Of a DNA stretch of 14,341 nucleotides, positions 6,547 to 13,506 are shown in pieces; the first letter of the stretch is position 1, and the number at the start of each line of letters is the position of its first letter. The notes beneath the pieces were generated by a model. The model made no database searches. It was not told where the DNA came from and worked only from the letters and a program-made list of their open reading frames with translations. Source of the DNA: JAQYVL01 sp964578935 (GTDB lineage Bacteria > Desulfobacterota > Desulfobacteria > Desulfobacterales > SURF-7); assembly GCA_964578935.1 (NCBI GenBank), contig CAZOEW010000093.1:1-14341 (forward strand), given 5' to 3'. Position numbers and translations under genes: made by a program.

Positions 6547-7020
6547 TTATGCCTGATCCAGCTCTTCCATGAGATTAGCCATTTCGACAGCCGATATTGC
6601 GGCGCTCCAGCCTTTATTCCCAGCCTTTGCTCCTGCTCGTTCAATGGCCTGTTCGATCGTATCCGTCGTGATAATACCGAAAATAACCGGAATCGACGAT
6701 TCCAGGCTTACCATTGCAATCCCCTTGGATACTTCGGCACTGACATAATCGAAATGAGGGGTTGCGCCTCGAATTACGGCACCAAGGCAGATAATGGCAT
6801 CATATTTTTTCTTTTCCGCCATTTTCCCGGCAAGAAGCGGAATTTCAAAAGCGCCCGGCACCTTGACGATTTCAATATCAGAATCTTTTGCACCGCTTCT
6901 CAAAAGAGCGTCAACAGCGCCCCCAACGAGCCGATCGGTGATAAAATCGTTGAACCGGCTGACAACAATACCAAACTTTTTTCCATCTGCTTTAAGACTT
7001 GCTTCAATGATCTTAGGCAT
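6547..7020 (-). CDS. ribH: 6,7-dimethyl-8-ribityllumazine synthase
   Basis: A 157-residue lumazine synthase that condenses 5-amino-6-ribitylaminouracil with 3,4-dihydroxy-2-butanone 4-phosphate, the penultimate step to riboflavin. Visible active-site elements are SRFN (21-24, Phe23 stacking on the pyrimidine), VPGAFEIP (54-61), GAVIRGATPHFDYV with catalytic His89, and the phosphate-binding ERAGAKAGNKGWSAA with Arg128. The length is normal for the icosahedral or pentameric family. The ATG at 7020 is preceded by purine-rich AAGGGGAAAGAAGAA. It lies 52 bases after ribBA and 4 bases before nusB. Confidence 0.97.
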   Translation of the reverse strand: MPKIIEASLKADGKKFGIVVSRFNDFITDRLVGGAVDALLRSGAKDSDIEIVKVPGAFEIPLLAGKMAEKKKYDAIICLGAVIRGATPHFDYVSAEVSKGIAMVSLESSIPVIFGIITTDTIEQAIERAGAKAGNKGWSAAISAVEMANLMEELDQA

Positions 7021-7072
7021 TTCTTCTTTCCCCTTCCGATAATATTTTCAAATAAAATTGATGGGTAACGCG

Positions 7073-8287
7073 CTACTCCTTATTATGAAAGTTCAAGAGA
7101 TGTCCCATCTTGAGCATTTTGCATTCCAGATAGCCTTTATTGTATTCATTGGGTTCCGTTTCAATCGGCACCTGCTCTACAACGCTCAGGCCATATCCTT
7201 CAAGCCCGATCATTTTTTTCGGATTGTTGGTCAAAAGCTTCATCTTCCTTACACCCAGATGCACCAGGATCTGCGCACCGATCCCATAATCCCGCATATC
7301 TGCTTTAAATCCCAATTTTTCATTGGCCTCAACCGTATCAAACCCCTGCCGCTGGAGTTCATAAGCCTTGAGCTTGTTCACGAGGCCGATCCCCCTGCCC
7401 TCCTGGCGCAGATACAGAAGAACACCCGAGCCTTCCTTGTCCATCATCTCCATGGCTTTAAAAAGCTGACTGCCGCAGTCACATCTCAAGGAACCGAATA
7501 TATCGCCGGTCATGCATTCCGAATGTACACGGACAAGAGCCGGTTTATCCGGATCCAGTTCTCCCTTTACCAAAGCGATGTGAAGGAGATCATCCAGATC
7601 ATTATCATATGCGATCATCCGAAAATCACCGGCATGCCCGGTGGGGATGATTGTTTCAACGGCCTTATGGACAAAACATTCCGTACGTGTCCGGTATTCA
7701 ACAAGATCCGCGATCGTACAGATGCCGAGGCCATGCTTTTCACTGAATTTTTCAAGAGCGGGCATCCTTGCCATGCTCCCGTCTTCATCCATGATTTCAC
7801 AGATGACACCGGAAGGTCTCAGGCCCGCGAGCCTGGCAAGATCCACCGATCCTTCGGTTTGCCCAACCCGTGCCATGACACCTCCTTTTCTGGCCCGCAG
7901 GGGAAAAATATGGCCGGGCTGAACCAGATCGCTTGGTTTTGCGTTATCCGCAACAGCCGTCAGGATGGTTGTGGCGCGATCAGCCGCGGAGATTCCTGTC
8001 GTTACACCACACCTGGCTTCAATAGACACGGTAAATCCCGTTTCAAACTGGGATGTGTTTTTATTCACCATCATGGGCAGGCGAAGTTGATCAATTTTTT
8101 CACCTGTCATGGAAAGACAAATCAGCCCCCGGCCATATTTGGCCATAAAGTTGATGGCCTCCGGGGTAACCTTTTCAGCCGCCATTGTCAGATCACCTTC
8201 ATTTTCACGGTCTTCATCATCAACCAGAATCACGATTTTTCCGTTTCGGATGTCTTCAATGGCTTGTTCGATTGATATAAGTGGCAT
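7073..8287 (-). CDS. ribBA: Bifunctional DHBP synthase / GTP cyclohydrolase II (RibBA)
   Basis: A 404-residue fusion supplying both riboflavin precursors. Residues 1 to about 200 are 3,4-dihydroxy-2-butanone 4-phosphate synthase: VDDEDRENEGDL (22-33) is the acidic metal-binding loop, with GHIFPLRARKGGV (125-137) and the TEGSVDLARLAGL stretch. Residues from about 205 are GTP cyclohydrolase II: RVHSECMTGD, then SLRCDCGSQL, give zinc ligands Cys258, Cys269 and Cys271; LRQEGRGIGL (283-292) is the GTP-binding and catalytic stretch, and LLTNNPKK follows. All key residues for both activities appear present, so neither half looks degenerate. The ATG at 8287 has AGGAG 11 bases upstream, inside a short tandem repeat. 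It sits between ribE (49-base gap) and ribH. Confidence 0.97.
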   Translation of the reverse strand: MPLISIEQAIEDIRNGKIVILVDDEDRENEGDLTMAAEKVTPEAINFMAKYGRGLICLSMTGEKIDQLRLPMMVNKNTSQFETGFTVSIEARCGVTTGISAADRATTILTAVADNAKPSDLVQPGHIFPLRARKGGVMARVGQTEGSVDLARLAGLRPSGVICEIMDEDGSMARMPALEKFSEKHGLGICTIADLVEYRTRTECFVHKAVETIIPTGHAGDFRMIAYDNDLDDLLHIALVKGELDPDKPALVRVHSECMTGDIFGSLRCDCGSQLFKAMEMMDKEGSGVLLYLRQEGRGIGLVNKLKAYELQRQGFDTVEANEKLGFKADMRDYGIGAQILVHLGVRKMKLLTNNPKKMIGLEGYGLSVVEQVPIETEPNEYNKGYLECKMLKMGHLLNFHNKE

Positions 8288-8291
8288 TCTC

Positions 8292-8317
8292 TAAATTAAA
8301 CTCCTGTAAATTAAACT
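8292..8317. repeat. Two direct copies of an 11-bp AT-rich unit at the ribBA ribosome-binding region
   Basis: TAAATTAAACT occurs at 8292-8302 and again at 8307-8317, separated by CCTG. On the minus strand this is AGTTTAATTTA, CAGG, AGTTTAATTTA just before the ribBA ATG, so the AGGAG Shine-Dalgarno spans the junction between copies. It looks like a small local duplication and could set the strength of ribBA initiation. Confidence 0.6.
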
Positions 8318-8336
8318 AAAAAACAGATCCGGCGGT

Positions 8337-9008
8337 CTATTTAAGAAATCCGGATTTTGATAGAAATTCCATATCAATAACCGAGCCTTTGGCATTATCG
8401 CCCTGGTTTGAGGCCGGTTTTACAGATATAAACCGTTCAACATATTTTCCCAACATATCGGTTTCAATGTTGACACGTTCTCCAGCTCTTTTAAATCCGA
8501 TTGTTGTCATTCCGGAAGTATGCGGAATGATGCTCACTTCAAAACCATCAGAATGTAACGCGTTGATCGTTAAGCTGATTCCGTCAACCGCCACCGACCC
8601 CTTCTGGATCATATATCGTAAAAGAGGTTCGGGCACCCTGATGGTGACGACGATTGCATTGCCCATGGGTCGTTTGTCTTTGATACTTCCCACGCCATCG
8701 ATATGCCCGGAAACCAGATGTCCATCCAGACGATCCGACAGGCGCAACGCACGCTCCAGGTTAACCCTCTCTCCAATACCGGCCTGGTCAAGGATCGTTC
8801 GGGAAAGTGTTTCAGGCGCCACATCAACCTCGAACCGGTTTCCGCGAATACCAACCGCTGTCAGGCAGGCCCCGCTCACGGCGATACTGTCGCCAATTCC
8901 CGTCCCTTCAAGGCTGAAATCAGCTTCTATCGTAAAACGCTTGCCCTGCCCGCCCGAGGAACGGATACTGATAATGGTTCCAAGTCCCTCTATTATCCCT
9001 GTGAACAT
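8337..9008 (-). CDS. ribE: Riboflavin synthase, alpha chain
   Basis: A 223-residue riboflavin synthase that dismutates two 6,7-dimethyl-8-ribityllumazine molecules into riboflavin and the ribitylaminouracil that RibH recycles. It starts with the family-diagnostic MFTGIIEGLG, and the protein is an internal duplication of two lumazine-binding beta-barrels. Barrel 1 is about residues 1-97, with GACLTAVG and ETLSRTIL. Barrel 2 begins at GHLVSGHIDGVG and has GSVAVDGISLTIN and IPHTSGMTTIG. Length is close to the usual 200-220. The ATG at 9008 has an AGGAA about 12 bases upstream. A 116-base gap separates it from ribD, the longest inside the rib cluster, and I could not recognise a structured RNA or promoter there. 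Confidence 0.96.
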   Translation of the reverse strand: MFTGIIEGLGTIISIRSSGGQGKRFTIEADFSLEGTGIGDSIAVSGACLTAVGIRGNRFEVDVAPETLSRTILDQAGIGERVNLERALRLSDRLDGHLVSGHIDGVGSIKDKRPMGNAIVVTIRVPEPLLRYMIQKGSVAVDGISLTINALHSDGFEVSIIPHTSGMTTIGFKRAGERVNIETDMLGKYVERFISVKPASNQGDNAKGSVIDMEFLSKSGFLK

Positions 9009-9124
9009 GTTTTAACCCGTTCCTGTTGCCTTCTGCATCAGTCTGCAAAGAATATTCCCTGCGAACTGATTATAAATATAACCGGGCCGATTTTCGGATA
9101 AATCACAATATAATACCGAATCCA

Positions 9125-10222
9125 TCATTTAACAAGGTATCCTTCAATCAGAATATCATTTTCAATCCGTTTTACAACCATATCTCTCACCGGGAATGCC
9201 TGATTCATGTTATCCGGTCCCGGCCCCCTGCATATGGGGAATCCATCATCACCGCCAAGAATCTTCGGGGCATAAAAAAACAAAACCTTGTCTATGATAC
9301 GGGCAGTTAGCGCGGATTGCACTACCCGGCTGCCCCCTTCAATCAAAAGGCTGGTGATCCCCATCCCTCCTAAAAGCGGCATCAGGTTAAAAAGATCGAT
9401 TTTGCCATCTTTTTCTTCCGTTTCAACGATTGTAACACCTTTTTCTTCCAAAGCTTCCTTTTTCGCCTTTAAAGCAGATCTTCCGCAAACAACGATCGTA
9501 TCGGAATCAGATTCACTTTGTACCAGATCCGCATCAAGGGGTATGGACAGCCTTGTATCCAGAATAATTCTCCGGGGATCACGCCCTTTCATTCCAGGCA
9601 GCCGGACAGTCAGACGCGGATTGTCTGCCTTGACGGTACCGATACCAACCATAATGGCATCTGTTTCATGACGGATTTTATGAACAAAATGCCTGGCTGC
9701 TTCACCTGTCACCCACTTTGAATCTCCTGTATGGGTTGCAATGCGTCCATCAAGGGTTGCTGCGGTTTTCAAAATAACAAAAGGCTTTCCGGTCCGTATA
9801 TATTGAATAAAAATTTCATTCTGCTTTTCCGCCTGCTTTTCGCATACCCCCGGGGTTACCTGAATACCCGCTTTTTTTAAAACCTCGATACCGCCGCCTG
9901 TTACATGCGGATTTGGGTCCTTCATCGCAACAACTGCCCGTTTAATTCCGGATTGTATGATTTTTTTTGTACAGGGGGGTGTCTGTCCGGTATGATTGCA
10001 TGGTTCAAGGGTGACATAAATCGTTGCCCCTTTTGCGAGAGAACCGGCATCATCGATTGCGTTCACTTCCGCATGGGCCTTCCCGGCCATCTTGTGCCAG
10101 CCTTTGCCGACCACCCGGCCATCCTGAACCACGACAGCGCCAACCATGGGATTGGGGGAGGTAAATCCACGGCCCTTTTCAGCCAGGGCCAGAGCCATTT
10201 TCATAAAATATCGGTCATCCAT
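9125..10222 (-). CDS. ribD: Bifunctional riboflavin biosynthesis deaminase/reductase RibD
   Basis: A 365-residue two-domain enzyme acting on the pyrimidine product of GTP cyclohydrolase II. The N-terminal deaminase domain (about 1-145) has KAHAEVNAI with zinc ligand His50 and proton shuttle Glu52, and EPCNHTGQTPPC with zinc ligands Cys75 and Cys84. The C-terminal NADPH-dependent reductase domain (from about 148) has PFVILKTAATLDGRIA, GDSKWVTGEAAR, the MVGIGTVKADNP loop and LLIEGGS (292-298). Both domains look intact. A TTG at 10258 would add 12 residues, but the ATG at 10222 gives the family's normal N-terminus (DDRYFMKMALALAEKG), so it is preferred although neither start has a strong ribosome site. 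It begins 47 bases after the nrdR stop, consistent with one transcript. Confidence 0.96.
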   Translation of the reverse strand: MDDRYFMKMALALAEKGRGFTSPNPMVGAVVVQDGRVVGKGWHKMAGKAHAEVNAIDDAGSLAKGATIYVTLEPCNHTGQTPPCTKKIIQSGIKRAVVAMKDPNPHVTGGGIEVLKKAGIQVTPGVCEKQAEKQNEIFIQYIRTGKPFVILKTAATLDGRIATHTGDSKWVTGEAARHFVHKIRHETDAIMVGIGTVKADNPRLTVRLPGMKGRDPRRIILDTRLSIPLDADLVQSESDSDTIVVCGRSALKAKKEALEEKGVTIVETEEKDGKIDLFNLMPLLGGMGITSLLIEGGSRVVQSALTARIIDKVLFFYAPKILGGDDGFPICRGPGPDNMNQAFPVRDMVVKRIENDILIEGYLVK

Positions 10223-10269
10223 TTTGAAAAAACCAGGCCGAGGCGCACGGGTCAACAACCTCGATTTTA

Positions 10270-10722
10270 CTATTTACTCAGAAGGCTTTTCAGTTCTGAA
10301 ACAAAATCATTCACGTCCTTAAATTCACGGTAAACAGATGCAAATCTGACATAGGCGACATCATCGAGTTCATGAAGCTTATCCATAATCATCTGCCCTA
10401 TCTGGCTGGCCGGAATCTCTTTCTCCCCTGTTTCCCGGAGGTCACGCTCCAGATTTTCAATAAACTGCTCAATCACATTCATGCTGATTTTTCGTTTTTC
10501 ACAGGCTCTCTGCATGCCGATACGGACCTTTTCCTTATTAAAAACCTCACGGCGTCCATCTTTTTTAATGATCATGACCGGAATTTCTTCAATGTGCTCA
10601 TAGGTTGTAAACCGCCTGCTGCAGTCAATACATTCCCTGCGCCTCCGAATAACGTTTCCGTCCTTGCTTAACCTGGAATCAATAACCTTGTTGTTGGTTT
10701 CGCCGCAGAATGGACATTTCAT
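10270..10722 (-). CDS. nrdR: Transcriptional repressor NrdR
   Basis: A 150-residue nucleotide-sensing repressor of ribonucleotide reductase genes. The zinc ribbon is complete: Cys3 and Cys6 in MKCPFC, and Cys31 and Cys34 in ECIDCSRRFTTYE, enclosing the arginine-rich DNA-contacting stretch around NVIRRRREC. Residues about 49-139 form the ATP-cone that binds ATP or dATP, starting at VMIIKKDGRREVFNKEKV. Length and motif order are standard. The start is set by the ATGA overlap with the preceding deaminase gene and by AAGGGGG 6 bases upstream. The nrdR-ribD linkage is widespread in bacteria. Pairing with a dCMP deaminase makes sense because both act on deoxynucleotide balance. No reductase gene is in the window, so its targets lie elsewhere. 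Confidence 0.97.
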   Translation of the reverse strand: MKCPFCGETNNKVIDSRLSKDGNVIRRRRECIDCSRRFTTYEHIEEIPVMIIKKDGRREVFNKEKVRIGMQRACEKRKISMNVIEQFIENLERDLRETGEKEIPASQIGQMIMDKLHELDDVAYVRFASVYREFKDVNDFVSELKSLLSK

Positions 10723-11201
10723 GGATTTCCCCCTTGCATACTTGTAGTGTCAAGTCTTATCAGGTCAACATCCGCCTCCAGAAGCATTTCTTCCGCCATT
10801 TTATCCGCATATCCGTCCAGATAAAAAATATTTTTAATACCGGCGTTGATGATCATTTTCGCGCATATGGAACAGGGCATATTGGTACAATAGAGTGTTG
10901 ATTCTTTAATGGAAACGCCATGGTATGCAGCCTGAACAATGGCATTCTGTTCCGCATGAATTCCCCTGCAGAGTTCATGTTTTTCGCCGGAAGGAATCTT
11001 GAGTTCCTCCCTCAGACATCCGATATCGATACAGTGCGCTATTCCGCTTGGAGCGCCGTTGTAACCTGTTGCAAGTATCCGTTTATCTTTCACGATCACC
11101 GCACCCACACTCCGCCGGATACAGGTAGAACGTTTTGCAACCAGAAAGGTGATATCCATAAAATATGCGTCCCAGTCAGGGCGCGAAATTCTTTCAGGCA
11201 T
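10719..11201 (-). CDS. Deoxycytidylate (dCMP) deaminase family protein
   Basis: A 160-residue zinc deaminase expected to convert dCMP to dUMP for thymidylate synthesis. The catalytic zinc site is seen as IHAEQNAI (His82 ligand, Glu84 proton shuttle) and MPCSICAKM (Cys110 and Cys113). The segment between, with AHCIDIGCLREE, SGEKHELC and the RPDWDAYFM start, is typical of dCMP deaminases of the ComEB/T4 type rather than tRNA or guanine deaminases. Extra cysteines (57, 62, 78) may hold a second structural zinc, as known in some members. The ATG at 11201 is followed by the family's normal start; AGGAGG lies upstream at a long 13-base spacing. It starts 8 bases after the glyA stop and overlaps nrdR by 4 bases (ATGA). 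Confidence 0.93.
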   Translation of the reverse strand: MPERISRPDWDAYFMDITFLVAKRSTCIRRSVGAVIVKDKRILATGYNGAPSGIAHCIDIGCLREELKIPSGEKHELCRGIHAEQNAIVQAAYHGVSIKESTLYCTNMPCSICAKMIINAGIKNIFYLDGYADKMAEEMLLEADVDLIRLDTTSMQGGNP

Positions 11202-11209
11202 GATGCGAA

Positions 11210-12463
11210 CTATACCTCCTTATTTTCATAAATCGGAAAGGCTTCACAGAGCTCACGAACTTCCTGCCTTGTGCGCCTGATGACATCTTCATTGCGGCTG
11301 TTTTTTAAAACCGCGACAATGAGGCCTGCAACTCTTTTCATCTCTTCCGGTCCCATTCCCCTTGAAGTGAGAACCGGCGTACCAAGGCGGATTCCACTTG
11401 TAACAAACGGTTTCTGGGTATCAAACGGAACCGCATTTTTATTTGCCGTAATACCGGCCCTTCCCAGCGCATCCTCGGCATCCTTTCCGGTGATGTTCAG
11501 ACTGGTCAGATCCGCAAGCATCAGGTGGGTATCCGTACCTCCGGACACCAGGTTTACACCTTCGGCCAGCAGACAGTCAGCCATTACCCGTGCGTTCTCA
11601 ATGATGGATTTCTGATAGGAAACAAATTCTTCTGTCAGCGCTTCCTTGAGCGCGACCGCTTTTGCGGCAATGACATGCATTAAAGGGCCGCCCTGAATTC
11701 CGGGAAAAATTTCTTTGTCCAATTGTGAGCCGAAATTGTTTCCGGCCAGGATCATTCCGCCGCGAGGCCCCCGAAGTGTTTTATGAGTTGTCGTGGTCAC
11801 CACATCCGCATGCGGAATCGGAGACGGATGAACCCCTGCTGCGACAAGTCCGGCGATATGGGCCATATCCACCATAAAATAGGCTCCAACCGAAGAAGCG
11901 GCATGTGCAAAAGATTCAAAATCAATCGTCCGCGGATAGGCACTGGCGCCCGCGACAATCAGTTTCGGGCGATGTTTTTTCGCAAGATCAGCCATTGCAT
12001 CATAATCGATTATCCCGGAGTCTCTTCTTACCCCGTAATGGATAAAATTAAAGATTTTACCTGAAAAACTGACCGGGCTTCCGTGGGTAAGATGGCCTCC
12101 GTGCGCCAGATCCATTCCAAGAACGGTATCCCCCGGTTTAAGCAGCGCAAAATATACAGCCATGTTGGCCTGGGAGCCTGAGTGGGGCTGAACATTGGCA
12201 TAAGCCGCGTGAAACAGCTCTTTTGCCCGGCTGATGGCCAGCTTCTCAGCGATATCTACCTGTTCACAGCCGCCATAATATCGTTTATCCGGATACCCTT
12301 CCGCATATTTATTCGTCATGACACTACCCTGCGCTTCCATAACCGCCGGGCTCACGATGTTCTCCGAAGCAATCAGTTCCAGGTTGTACTTCTGCCTTTC
12401 AAGCTCATCTGCAATCGCGCGCGCAATTTCAGGGTCTGTTTTGTTTATGATACTTAAATTCAA
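11210..12463 (-). CDS. glyA: Serine hydroxymethyltransferase
   Basis: A 417-residue PLP enzyme that converts serine and tetrahydrofolate to glycine and 5,10-methylene-THF, the main one-carbon source for thymidylate, purines and methionine. Visible motifs are NLELIASENIVSPAV near the N-terminus, the YAEGYPDKRYYGGC substrate loop, VDMAHIAGLVAAGVHP (Asp199 contacts the PLP ring, His202 nearby) and VVTTTTHKTLRGPRGG with Schiff-base Lys228. Length is typical (E. coli 417). The start is a TTG at 12463, with AGGA about 9 bases upstream; no ATG lies between it and the conserved NKTDPEIARAIADE, so a non-ATG start seems required. It follows rpiB after an 80-base gap with no clear terminator and feeds directly into the deaminase gene. 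Confidence 0.97.
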   Translation of the reverse strand: MNLSIINKTDPEIARAIADELERQKYNLELIASENIVSPAVMEAQGSVMTNKYAEGYPDKRYYGGCEQVDIAEKLAISRAKELFHAAYANVQPHSGSQANMAVYFALLKPGDTVLGMDLAHGGHLTHGSPVSFSGKIFNFIHYGVRRDSGIIDYDAMADLAKKHRPKLIVAGASAYPRTIDFESFAHAASSVGAYFMVDMAHIAGLVAAGVHPSPIPHADVVTTTTHKTLRGPRGGMILAGNNFGSQLDKEIFPGIQGGPLMHVIAAKAVALKEALTEEFVSYQKSIIENARVMADCLLAEGVNLVSGGTDTHLMLADLTSLNITGKDAEDALGRAGITANKNAVPFDTQKPFVTSGIRLGTPVLTSRGMGPEEMKRVAGLIVAVLKNSRNEDVIRRTRQEVRELCEAFPIYENKEV

Positions 12464-12543
12464 ATCACATTTTCCTTATTGGTTATGTTGTTTTGGAACC
12501 ATGGTACACGAAAAACCGCTTTCGATTCACAGAATATCGGCAG

Positions 12544-12993
12544 CTATGGAATATCATCAAACTTATCCAGGCGCTGTTGATGCCTTCCGCCTTGAAAACG
12601 CGTTTCAAGCCATGTCTTAACCAGTTCAAACGCAAGGGTTTCACCCACAATCCGGCCTCCCAGAACCAGAATGTTGGAGTCATTGTGTTCTCTGCTCATT
12701 TTCGCTGAGAACAAATCACTGCAAAGCGCTGCCCGGACATGCGGGAACCGGTTCGCGACCATGGACATTCCAAGGCCTGTACCGCAAAGCAGAATCCCCC
12801 GCTTATATTCCCCTTTGGATACCGCCCTTGCAACCTTTATCCCAAAATCCGGATAATCGACCGAGCTTTCACCATTCGTGCCTGCATCCCGGATTTCAAT
12901 GCCCTTTTCAACAATAAACTGTTTCAGCTTTTCTTTTAGCGGAAAGGCTGCGTGATCGCTTCCGATGATAATCGGACTCTTGTCCTCTGTCAT
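12544..12993 (-). CDS. rpiB: Ribose 5-phosphate isomerase B
   Basis: A 149-residue RpiB/LacA-LacB family isomerase that interconverts ribose 5-phosphate and ribulose 5-phosphate; the latter is the substrate of RibBA downstream. Visible elements are IIIGSDHAAFPLK (Asp13, His14), VDYPDFG, LLCGTGLGMSM with the catalytic-type Cys70 (as Cys65 in E. coli, unlike the Glu-type mycobacterial enzymes) and MSREHNDSN with His103. I chose the ATG at 12993; AGAGGG lies only 3 bases upstream. A GTG at 13005 in frame would add four residues and is possible. It is the first gene of the minus-strand train, placing the transcript's promoter in the divergent region at its right. Confidence 0.95.
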   Translation of the reverse strand: MTEDKSPIIIGSDHAAFPLKEKLKQFIVEKGIEIRDAGTNGESSVDYPDFGIKVARAVSKGEYKRGILLCGTGLGMSMVANRFPHVRAALCSDLFSAKMSREHNDSNILVLGGRIVGETLAFELVKTWLETRFQGGRHQQRLDKFDDIP

Positions 12994-13020
12994 TTTCCCT
13001 CTCACATCAAATCCATCTGG

Positions 13021-13050
13021 ATCTCAATCGATTTTCCAAACCCATGTCAA
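13021..13050 (-). promoter_or_regulatory. Candidate sigma70-type promoter for the rpiB-glyA-rib train
   Basis: On the minus strand a consensus TTGACA (13050-13045) is followed after 18 bases by TGAGAT (13026-13021), a poor -10 matching three of six positions. Initiation near 13014 would leave a short leader of about 20 bases before the rpiB ATG. The -35 is embedded in a direct repeat (TGACATGG twice with a 9-base period), which could be an operator. The weak -10 makes this a candidate only. Confidence 0.28.
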
Positions 13051-13150
13051 CCATGTCATTCCGTCCTGTCTGGAAATGACCGTTTCAGCGCACTCCCTTT
13101 CCAACGGACAAAATGAATAAAACTGCTGTTAACTAACCGCAATAATAAAA

Positions 13151-13351
13151 ATGCAAGGTTTGATCAAGAGGCAATTTTATTCATATGAATTTATTTTTAC
13201 TAAAAATTCGGTATCCTGTTCGAAAATTATCCCGGCTGCTCATCAGGCGTTAGACACTTTACTCGGAAAAGGTCTCTTGATTGAATGCACTGCAAAAGGT
13301 GGACGCTGTCTTTTTTTACGAGACAATACAATTGAGAGGTTCTCCCCATAA
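13151..13351 (+). pseudogene. Short open frame, possible remnant of a winged-helix (Fic C-terminus-like) region
   Basis: A 66-codon frame with no ribosome site and a stop 18 bases before its ATG. The translated middle, KIIPAAHQALDTLLGKGLL followed by a GGRCLFLRDN stretch, looks like the helix-turn-helix plus wing found at the C-terminus of Fic-type and other regulatory proteins ('x-A-x-x-A-L-x-x-L-x-x-x-G-L-L'). The absence of any upstream domain in any plus frame suggests a decayed remnant if it is anything. The AT-rich composition and lack of initiation signals also allow a chance frame. Confidence 0.25.
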
Positions 13352-13396
13352 CCGGTATTTCAGCGGCCCGTACACAATGGATCATTCGGATGATAT

Positions 13397-13425
13397 TTGT
13401 ATCCAAAATGATTCTGTGATATATT
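13397..13425 (+). promoter_or_regulatory. Candidate extended -10 promoter for the SLOG-DUF6794 gene
   Basis: TTGTAT (13397-13402), a 17-base spacer, then TATATT (13420-13425) directly preceded by TGA, which forms an extended -10 (TGn). The -10 matches five of six consensus positions and the -35 three of six. Transcription near 13432 would give a leader of about 75 bases before the ATG at 13507. Confidence 0.42.
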
Positions 13426-13506
13426 CCGATTAAATTTTCAGCTGTTTCGAACGAAAAATTTCCTTTTTTCTCTTGCGAAGTTTCAACTTTTAAAACAAAA
13501 AAGAGT

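Larger units (their letters stand above)
13006..13506. other. Divergent intergenic region between rpiB and the SLOG-DUF6794 gene
   Basis: About 500 AT-rich bases without a convincing intact gene. It holds candidate promoters for both flanking units, a pair of 8-bp direct repeats (CCATGTCA at 13042-13049 and 13051-13058), an imperfect hairpin (GTCATTCC 13055-13062 with GGAAATGAC 13072-13080), a 12-bp perfect palindrome ATTCATATGAAT (13179-13190) and a short open frame that may be a gene remnant (13151-13351). Confidence 0.55.

Noticed and set aside
6543..6644. N-terminal extension of nusB to a TTG at 6644
   Set aside because: It would overlap ribH by about 98 bases and add residues before the conserved NusB start; the ATG at 6542 directly after the ribH stop fits better.
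7058..8275. A 405-codon plus-strand open frame opposite ribBA
   Set aside because: It is a shadow of the ribBA codons. The translation has no recognisable motif, while the minus strand encodes a complete two-domain RibBA with all catalytic residues.
10223..10258. TTG start adding 12 residues to RibD
   Set aside because: The added residues are not typical of RibD, and the ATG at 10222 gives the normal family start and length.
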